Below are positions 19,785 to 26,643 of a DNA stretch of 26,643 nucleotides, piece after piece. The translations under genes were made by a program, and so were the position numbers. The notes under the pieces were generated by a model. The model saw nothing but the letters and a program-made list of their open reading frames with translations, was not told the DNA's origin and ran no database searches. Where the stretch lies: assembly GCA_011763485.2 (NCBI GenBank), contig JAANSK020106684.1, positions 1 to 26,643 on the forward strand, written 5' to 3'. Source of the DNA: Isoetes engelmannii. Taxonomy: Eukaryota > Streptophyta > Lycopodiopsida > Isoetales > Isoetaceae. Positions within the stretch are counted from its first letter, which is position 1; every line of letters starts with the position of its first letter.

Positions 19785-19890
19785 AGAGCCTCCCCCACGA
19801 ATTATTACATGGGCCAATGGCCCGTGGGAGGCCATTACACCCTGCTTGGCCTGGCGAGCCCTGGGCCTTACAGGGTGTAATGGCCTCCCT
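19785..19890. repeat. Foldback element with perfect 19-bp arms
   Basis: GGGAGGCCATTACACCCTG at 19826-19844 and its exact reverse complement at 19871-19889 enclose a 26-base G+C-rich loop. A second, overlapping pairing joins GCCTCCCCCACG near 19787-19798 with CGTGGGAGGC at 19823-19832. The whole stands out as G+C-rich in AT-rich DNA. It could be a miniature inverted-repeat element or a hairpin transcript. It lies about 460 bases upstream of the presumed LACS leader. No target-site duplication is evident. Confidence 0.7.
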
Positions 19891-20101
19891 GGGGCTGTTA
19901 TCCCTCCCTTAATGGTTGGTTAGGATGCTTTTCCGTAATGAAGTAATTTCTTGGTAACTTCTACACTTGTTAATCACTCATATACATATAGTTCGATCCA
20001 AACTATGGCAATGGAATGGTTATTTTATATTTTTATTTCAATGAAATGGTAGTCAAATTTAATTAATATAATTTATTCTTAGAAGTTTTTTTATTTTCTT
20101 A

Positions 20102-20240
20102 TTTTTTTTGAAGGACGACAATCCATTATCAAGAAAAAATCAAGATACATACAAACAAATTGTGACATGGGACTCAAACCTAGAGGTCATCAATACCATC
20201 CAATATAAGGGTAATACAAGTCAGAAATACTGTTGAACAC
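20102..20240 (-). mobile_element. SINE-like retroposon, 3' end with poly(A)
   Basis: On the minus strand the element ends CTTGATAATGGATTGTCGTCCTTC followed by A8 and more A-rich sequence. It carries a B box, GGTTTGAGTCC (20180-20170), one base off the GGTTCGAGTCC type. A good A box is not certain, so the 5' limit is approximate. The GTCCTTC-poly(A) end recurs at 26601-26629. Confidence 0.45.
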
Positions 20241-20749
20241 TATACATCAAGAAAAACTTTGAGATTTTCAGTGTCTTCAAGAGTTTTAGTTGAAAACCTT
20301 CAAGAAAGGCAAGGATTTGATCATAAAAAGGTATCTCAAAAGTAGCAAGAGATCACAATGTGATGCACGAACTCGATCTTGATATCAAAAGGTGTCAAAA
20401 ATTTGTCATGAATGCACTTGAGATCTCTAAGTTTTGCAAAACCTGGATTTGTCTTCTTATAGCTCGATTTCCAGACCAAGAAATGGTCAAATTGGTTGAA
20501 ATTTGTTGTAATTATATCGATAAGAGTATGTGTTTCCAAAATTCGAGTCGATTCGAGCTTGAGTCACTTCCAAAATGGCCTTTTCTTGGCAAGAACTCTA
20601 AAAATTTTCTTAAGGCACAAGAGATCTCACGGCTCTGTAGCAAAAAAGAAGCAAAATGTATAAAAGGCTTAAGTTTTTGCTGCAACCCAGAGAGGAGCAG
20701 CAACCCAAACCTATGCTAAATGTGGGGGAGAAATGGGAGGAAAGGATGG
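20241..20749. other. Non-coding, possible old retroelement body
   Basis: Open frames occur on both strands (20360-20719 plus, 20512-20703 minus) but show no known domain, and the two translate the same DNA in opposite directions. The stretch adjoins a SINE-like 3' end and a direct repeat, so a degraded element is likely, but it cannot be classed. Confidence 0.4.
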
Positions 20750-20920
20750 GGATAGAATAGGTCAATATTTTTTATTGGAATGGTGGTCAAGGATGGAGCA
20801 AACCCTATCCGTTGGCAGGCATTCCTCTTGCAAAAATGGGAAGAATAGGATGACCGGGCAATGTGGTGGCAAATATGTGGCAAATACAAGAGCAAAAATT
20901 TGACCTTTACTAACCAAGGT
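20750..20920. repeat. Direct repeat copy 1 (about 170 bp)
   Basis: Starts GGATAGAATAGG and ends TTTGACCTTTACTAACCAAGGT. It matches 21074-21243 in the same orientation with a 324-base period, and contains GGGAAGAATAGGA and GGCAAATATGTGGCAAA in both. The 150 bases between the copies hold AT-rich short repeats based on TTAACTATG. No termini typical of LTRs are seen. Confidence 0.85.
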
Positions 20921-21073
20921 AAGGTTAGCTATGCTAATTTAAGTATTAATCAAAAGATAACCATGCTAAATTAATTAGTAATTGAAAGTTAACTATGTTA
21001 GTTTAATTATTAACTATGCCTAGATTAGCAGCCCTCACTTGCTCCAAATCGATTGAGCAATGAGAAACTGCAG

Positions 21074-21243
21074 GGATAGAATAGACCAATTTTTTTGTTG
21101 GGATGGTGGTCAAGGGATGAAGCAAACCCTATCTGTTGGCAGCCATTCCTCTTACAAAAATGGGAAGAATAGGAAGACTAGGCAATGAGGTGGCAAATAT
21201 GTGGCAAACACGAAAGCAAAGGTTTGACCTTTACTAATTACGG
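21074..21243. repeat. Direct repeat copy 2 (about 170 bp)
   Basis: The diverged partner of 20750-20920. Differences are scattered substitutions and one-base indels, so the duplication is not recent. It may be two units of a tandem family or two ends of a degraded element. Confidence 0.85.
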
Positions 21244-22500
21244 TTTGAAGTTTTAGGTTAAACTTGGTGAAGTGGCAACTTTGATAACTAGGATGGTGAC
21301 ATCATCAATAAGGTGATGTGGCACGATGATGTAACTTTGACCTCAAGTTCTTTTTTGCAAATCTTCAATTTCTAAGACACCTTTGTCCAAGTAGCATGAT
21401 GACATGGCAAAATGGATGGACATGTATCATGGTGACATGGCATTTGACCTAGTATGCATAGTTTGGTCTTGAAAAAGTCTTTTTCAGCTAGATTGACCCA
21501 AAGTACGAATGAAGTTAAAAAAGTGGATTTGGAGGCTTAGAAATGGATTTGGAGGCTAAGTAAATGAATCGAGATAAAGGGATGTTAAAAGGGTATAAAA
21601 GGGATATTCCCATATTAAATAAGATTCTTGTCTTGTAAAAAATGCCCAGATAATAAAAACTACAACTACTGATATATCTTTCTCAAATCCTTGTGAATGT
21701 GCTGCAACTAGAACTGTGACTAAATGATGAATGATCCTACAAAATGTGAATGCTTTAGATGTTTCCAAAACCTGGCAATATGATGCCCAAAAGAAAATAA
21801 TTGGTTGGTCCCCTTAGCCAATGTTTTTGCATATATGAAAAATAGTTTGTCCAACATGCTAAGGGTGAGGAGAATGATAATGTGAAAATAGGCCAAAGTA
21901 TGAGCTTATTAGAAGAAATAAGAGTTGTCATGTTTATTGAGATGTTGTATGGCAATAATGATGAGGGGATGAATGAAAAAAGAATCAAAACTCCCATGAA
22001 TAGGCATGTCAACTCGTGATCAAATGAATATGAATGGTCAAATTGGTAACCTGTAAGTGACAACATAGAGCAGTCGTAGAAAAATGTGGCTGCTATATGT
22101 GATGGGATGTTGAATAACAGCACAAGGGGAATGATTTGGAATGATAAGGAAGCAAGGGCTATGAAATATAGATAAACTTACTTGCAAATGAAGTAGACAG
22201 TAAAATTGATGCACCTGCATATGAAAACATGTCAGTTAAAAATTGCTATTGTCAACATTAGAGGTTTGTTGGGATCAGCTAAGGGCCCAAACTCGATGCC
22301 AACATGGAAAACCTTGAGCCAATACCTCGCTATGCATGTATAAGCTTACTTTAGCCAGGTTTAGAACTATGTTCCAGGTGTCGTTCATCCGTAGGTTCGG
22401 CAAGATCCGAACTTTTTTGAGTTTCAGATTTGATGGGTTGCGGGGAATAATTGAGACTCCATCCCGCTCTGATTTATCGCCGAATATTTTTTAATTTCCC
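21244..22500. other. Repeat-rich non-coding stretch
   Basis: 21270-21440 repeats short modules such as GATGACATGGCA and GGTGACATGGCATTTGACC. 21560-22260 is AT-rich with minus frames (21755-22123, 22038-22220) that look like antisense noise. 22260-22500 is less AT-rich and could be a promoter for the exon-like segments after 22541, but no TATA box at a fitting distance can be named. Confidence 0.35.
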
Positions 22501-22540
22501 CTGTCTTTAAAAACTGTGTCTTCCTGTCTCGCGCTTCTTC

Positions 22541-23097
22541 TTGATGCCATTCGCATCTCGCCCACGCCGAGGTATTCTTGAGAAGCTCCATGATCATTTA
22601 TCATTTGATGTTTTTCTAACCTCTTTTTTTTTTTTTTTTTTTTCCAGATGGCAATCAGTTCAAGTACAACTAAAAACGAATGGGTATGCTTCTGTTTTCA
22701 TTGGTAGCTTCATTACTCTTCATCATGTTGCTCAGGGTGATTTCCAAGTGAAGCGAAGTAGGAGGAATGATGTTTCTCTGCATTGGATGGTCATAGTTGT
22801 CCGCTTTAAATGTAAAAAAGAAATCTATGCCATGGTTAAACATGTAACACTATACATACCATCTAATATAGCAAAAAAGAAGACCAGATCTCATTGAACT
22901 TTTCTTGAGCTGCAGGCGAATTGTGGGTAAATTTATTGTCTTTTCTTTTTCTAATGTAATTTTTAGTAATCTAATTGGTATGTTTTTGCTCTTAGGGCTT
23001 TGTATTTCCCATGTGTAGAACTTGGAGCCATCGAGCTCCATAACGAACGTGTTCCATTCTTTTCATTACGATCGCGGCTCTCTACTCTTTGAAGGTC
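22541..23097 (+). pseudogene. Exon-like segments, possible decayed gene
   Basis: After the ATG at 22544 (MPFASRPRR) a donor CGCCGAG-GTATTC occurs, then a 23-T tract and a TTCCAG acceptor near 22647. A short segment ends at GAATGG-GTATGC. Another candidate exon follows TTGCTCAG near 22735 (GDFQVKRSRRNDVSLHWMV), then TGAGCTGCAG near 22915, then GCTCTTAG near 22996 with a frame reading ALYFPCVELGAIELHNERV. Splice-like signals are unusually regular, but joining them gives an early stop and no family match, so a decayed gene is the better guess. Confidence 0.3.
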
Positions 23098-23126
23098 AGA
23101 CATCTGTGCAACTCATAAAGACTTGA

Positions 23127-23558
23127 GTGTGGTTTTGGCGCTATGAATACTATCTTCGGAAGAGCAAGATAGACAAACTATCTCGGCCTCCTCTCCCTCA
23201 GCTTTACTCTCACCCTCTGGATAATACAACATTGTTTTTGGCGAAAATGAAGCTGACCCATGAAATATCGATTGCAATGGGAGAAAAGGGTGGAGTATGT
23301 GAGCATGTTAAGGTAAATATAACTACAAACATGTTCATAGCATTATTTAAAGATGTTGAGGTTGTAGAGAAGACTTCCAAGTTGTATACACTAAATGTTT
23401 CTGAGCTATTTTTGGACAAGATCTTCTATGAAGGTTGGTCACGTAGATTGCACGAGTCTACCGAGAATGTCGAATACCTAATAAAGAAGGAGAGCACCCG
23501 AATTACGTACTACATTCAAAAACAAACTCTCTACATCACTTTCAAGTACAGAAGGTGA
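23127..23558 (+). CDS. Unrecognised open reading frame, 143 codons
   Basis: A stop-free frame of 143 codons; the first ATG inside is at 23151 or, more convincingly, 23247 (MKLTHEISIAMGEKGGVCEH). The composition looks protein-like: mixed charged and hydrophobic residues, with a segment FYEGWSRRLHESTENVEYL near the end. I do not recognise it. It lies directly after the exon-like segments of 22.5-23.1 kb and about 400 bases before copia sequence, so it may be the last exon of a decayed gene or part of an unclassified element. It also has an overlapping minus frame (23210-23419), which I take as the shadow. Confidence 0.3.
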   Translation: MWFWRYEYYLRKSKIDKLSRPPLPQLYSHPLDNTTLFLAKMKLTHEISIAMGEKGGVCEHVKVNITTNMFIALFKDVEVVEKTSKLYTLNVSELFLDKIFYEGWSRRLHESTENVEYLIKKESTRITYYIQKQTLYITFKYRR

Positions 23559-23974
23559 AGAAGGAATTAAGTGGATTTGACTTCCTATGGAACAAGGTGA
23601 TGCTGATGGGGCACATTCCAAGTCATAGATATCAGCATTATGAAGGATGGTGAGCCATACAAGACCTTTAGAATTAAAACAAAGCGGACCTTGTTTGATG
23701 TCAGCAGAATGTTAGAGGCAAAATGCGACCTGAATGTTTTTTGCGTTTTATTAAATGGCATAAAAGTCAGAAAAAGATGGGAGGATCTACATCAAAAGAT
23801 AGTTTACCACCAATACTTCTTTCTGTAATTGATAATGTATAAAAGAACACTTGGATTTATTGGGTTCAAATCCCATAGTAACTTGAATGTCATTAAACAG
23901 CATCACCACGATGCGAATAAATATGGTTCATAACATAAGAAAGTGTCATTTTTGCACCGTAGCCACAGTGGCTG

Positions 23975-25962
23975 CTTTCTATGCACACATGCCATCAGAG
24001 CTTAGGCAGAAACTGGATGACAAAACAGAAATTGGATACTTTTGTAGGTTATGATGAAGAATCCAAGGGATACAGACTATTCATCCCTCAAACAAGGCAA
24101 ATAATTATCAATGGAGATGTAATATTGGATGAGGGAACTCCGTATAAGGACAGGTTTGGAAAAAGAACGGTCACAACACAAGATCCACGAGTAGAGAAGA
24201 AAGTTAAATTTGATGTTGATGTAGAATCAAATGATGGAAGTACTCAACAACACGTTAGCATGGACAATTTAGTTGAAAAGGTAGTGGAAGGGAAAGACTA
24301 CTAGAGGAAGCAAAAGTTGACAATGACAATTATGGCAAAATGGAGTTTGGAAAAAGCAAGAGAATTGAGCCGTATGATCAAACAATGGCGATACTGGATG
24401 GTATCATAATTCCAAAGTCTTATAAAGAAGCTTTAGAATCTGGAGATAGAAACAAATGGTTAGTTGCAATGGAAGAAGAGTTCAGCTCTTTTAAGGAGAT
24501 CAAAAATTATGATCTTGTGGATATCAACACACCAGAATGCAATTGGCAATAAATGGTTGTATAAAATCAAAGCTAGACTCGTGGCTCAATGACACACTAT
24601 GAGTAGACTATGATGAAACTTACTCACAAATAATGAAACTCACAAGCATAAGATTGTTACTTAGCATGAAAAATGCACTCAACCTTGAGCTACATCACAT
24701 GGATGTTAAGACAACTTTCCTAAATGCAAAACTAGAAGAAACTATGAGGCAAGCTCCTGGGTTTGAAGTAGGTAACAACAAAGTTTGGAAGTTGCACAGA
24801 GCAGTCTATGGTCTTAAGCAATCACCAAGAGAATGGTATAATTGTATGGACAAATATCTCTAGGAGCGAGGATTAATGAAGGAAATTTGTATAGGTATGA
24901 TGCTCAACACAACTACTGCATTATTGTTTTATATGTTGATGATTGCATTATGGCAGCCAGCAACATGGAATGTATGTCCCCTTGCAAGAATCTGCTAAAT
25001 GCTAGGTTCCAAATGTCTGACTTGGGCGAACTTAGAAAATTCTTAGGAATTGAAGTTGAAAGAAACAGAGAGAAGAAAGTATTGATATTGAAACAGAGCA
25101 TTTTTATCGAATGCTCAAAAGGTTCATACTTAATGATGCTAAGGTTGCAAAGACTTCAATAGTACCAGGCCATAGATTGACAGCAAATGATTCTATGAGA
25201 AAAGAAGAGAAAGCAGAAATGGATCAAATCCCATATAGAGCATTAGTAGACTGTCTGTTATACCTTACACATAGCACTCGGTCTGACATAGCCTATATAG
25301 TAAATATATTAAGTAGGAGAAATCACAATCCCAGCAAAGAACATTGGTTAGCTAGAAAAAGAGTTCTAAGATACTTAAAGGGAACAAAACATCTTGGAAT
25401 CACTTCAACACCACAGATTGAAGCTAATAGCACACAATGATGTAGACTAGGGAGGGGACCTCAGACAAAGAAAATCAACTTCAAGGTATGTCATTTATTT
25501 AGGAGGTGGTGCCATTGTATGGAGATGCAAGAAACAAAGTGCCATTGCCATGTCTTCTACAGAAGCTGAATATTCATCATCATCCTTAGTGGCTAAGGAA
25601 ATATTATGGTTGAGAAGATTATTAAAAGCGTTAAGTTAACTGCAGACTGAGCCAACAAAGGTTATGATAGACAGTTAAAGCTGCATGGCTATAGTTAAAA
25701 TCCAGTGGACCATGAAAGGACAAAGGACATTGAGCAAAATATACACTTCATAAGATATTTAGCTAAAAAAGGATATATTAAAATGGATTATGTCAATACT
25801 ACTCTGCAGGTGGTAGATATCTTCACAAAAGCTCTCGTTGAGAGCAGATTCATTCAGTTCAGAAACAAGTTGAATATGACTGCAATTGATAATGAAGGAG
25901 GCAAACTCATTGATAGTATGCACATTAATGAAATATGTGATGAAGAAGGAATATTGAAATAG
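23975..25962 (+). mobile_element. Ty1/copia remnant: integrase end, reverse transcriptase, RNase H
   Basis: Broken frames in the copia order: integrase C-terminal part (KLDTFVGYDEESKGYRLFIP, 24016 on); the RT start (PKSYKEALESGDRNKWLVAM, 24413 on); RT body (DETYSQIMKLTSIRLLLSMK, LELHHMDVKTTFLNAKLEET, YGLKQSPREWYN); the catalytic box YVDD (near 24931); DLGELRKFLGIEVER; IPYRALVDCLLYLTHSTRSD and KEHWLARKRVLRYLKGT; then RNase H (YLGGGAIVWRCKKQSAIAMS, STEAEYSSSS) and the C-terminal VVDIFTKALVESRFIQFRNK, ending at TAG 25960-25962. At least six stops or frameshifts (about 24301, 24550, 24590, 24861, 25160, 25440, 25640) make it inactive. Confidence 0.9.
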
Positions 25963-26600
25963 TAGGTCATCACATTTTTTGCTTGTCACCGAATATGCAA
26001 AGGTCCTGAAGGTTCCTAATATGTTGATCTTATTGAATGTGGTATCTTATTAAGTGTAGTATTGAATTGGAAGTGATCTATGGCTTATAGGTTATATCAT
26101 AGAATAAATCTACGTTGCGTAGATACACTGGATAGAGAAATGCCTATCTTGCACTAATGCTTAAATGAGTTAAATTATTCAGGTGTGCAATGGTTGAAGG
26201 TTAACCATTAAAACCTTCACAATAAGGTCAAGTTTAACACCGTTGCATGTGGGATATTTTTGCTCAATATTATTAGGAGGTTAAGGCATCAACATTGGAG
26301 GCAAAACCATTCAAAAGAGAGCAATTGTTACAGAGTCAAAATCGACTGCTACACCGACGAAAATTCTATTGTATAATGAGCATCAATTGATTTAACAAAC
26401 TTAGACTAATCGTATTGATCTAGATGAGGAGGAATACCCAGTTTTATGACCGATTAGGACTTCAGCTCTCACATTGTAAAGTGATAATGTTATCTAGAAA
26501 ATAATTGAAGCTATAGTGTTTTGAGGATTTTAATTTCAATGGTACCACGTGCCTCAAATTTATAAGTGAATTTGCATTATAACATATTTCTAATGACTTG
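25963..26600. other. Downstream flank of the copia remnant
   Basis: A 3' LTR would be expected here, but no duplicate of this sequence exists elsewhere in the window and no clear polypurine tract with a TG start can be fixed. AGGAGGTTAAGG near 26275-26286 is the most purine-rich candidate. No coding frame of note. Confidence 0.4.
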
Positions 26601-26643
26601 TTTTTTTTTTTTTTTTTTTTTGAAGGACGTCGGATATATATTC
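26601..26643 (-). mobile_element. 3' end of a retroposon, cut by the window edge
   Basis: A run of 21 T is followed by GAAGGACGTCGGATATATATTC. On the minus strand this is a body ending CCGACGTCCTTC plus poly(A), the same end as at 20102-20117. The rest of the element lies beyond the window. Confidence 0.5.

Noticed and set aside
21755-22123. 122-codon minus-strand hydrophobic frame
   Set aside because: Composition follows from AT-rich antisense DNA; there is no consistent membrane-protein pattern or family match.
23863-23874. GGTTCAAATCCC, a perfect B-box-like motif
   Set aside because: No A box at a suitable distance upstream and no tRNA fold; treated as chance.
9410-25962. One copia element split around the LACS and coiled-coil genes
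   Set aside because: The protease/integrase part at 9.4 kb and the RT part at 24 kb are in the right order, but 14 kb and two host genes lie between; separate insertions are far simpler.

Overview
The window is nuclear DNA of a land plant. The evidence is spliced genes with GT-AG introns and T-rich acceptors, two proteins of plant type (an AFR/SAP30-like subunit and a peroxisomal long-chain acyl-CoA synthetase), and a background of decayed Ty1/copia and LINE-type retrotransposons. The species cannot be named from sequence alone. The short introns, the style of the acyl-CoA synthetase (no N-terminal PTS2, PTS1 ending SRL) and the LINE reverse transcriptase type make me lean to a non-flowering or early-diverging plant; that is inference only. 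There is no bacterial or operon logic here, and each gene is its own transcription unit.

Layout: 1-1800 is AT-rich flank with small repeats, an ACGT-core palindrome and a TATA-like box. 2315-4581 (+) is a six-exon SAP30-like/AFR gene whose Sin3-binding domain is split over the last three exons. 5.7-8.5 kb is LINE debris: a plus-strand 3' fragment with an RT-associated zinc finger faces a different minus-strand, 5'-truncated LINE. A copy of the 3' end and flank of the gene at 12.4-13.1 kb abuts the second LINE. 9.4-11.05 kb holds two copia protease/integrase fragments in convergent, inverted arrangement. 11.05-11.5 kb has a tRNA-like SINE head followed by a 50-bp minisatellite, then a primer-binding-site-like motif at 11662. 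11965-12082 is a perfect 59-bp tandem duplication.

12406-13083 (-) encodes a 225-residue nuclear-looking protein with a C-terminal coiled coil, probably with a non-coding first exon near 13.4-13.66 kb. 14195-18530 (-) is the best-supported feature: a complete 23-coding-exon acyl-CoA synthetase of the LACS6/LACS7 class. Its splice junctions keep frame throughout, it includes one GC-AG intron, and it encodes 674 residues ending in SRL. Its likely 5' leader exon is near 19.25-19.33 kb.

19.8-22.5 kb is repeat-rich non-coding DNA: a perfect 19-bp foldback, a minus-strand SINE-like element and a 170-bp direct repeat. 22.5-23.6 kb has exon-like segments and one 143-codon open frame that I do not recognise. 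23.98-25.96 kb is the integrase-end, RT and RNase H part of a broken copia element. The window ends inside another retroposon 3' end on the minus strand.

No unknown multi-gene system is visible. The most notable points are the intact peroxisomal LACS gene, the gene-flank/LINE chimera, the inverted copia pair, the SINE-linked minisatellite and the unrecognised open frame at 23.1 kb.
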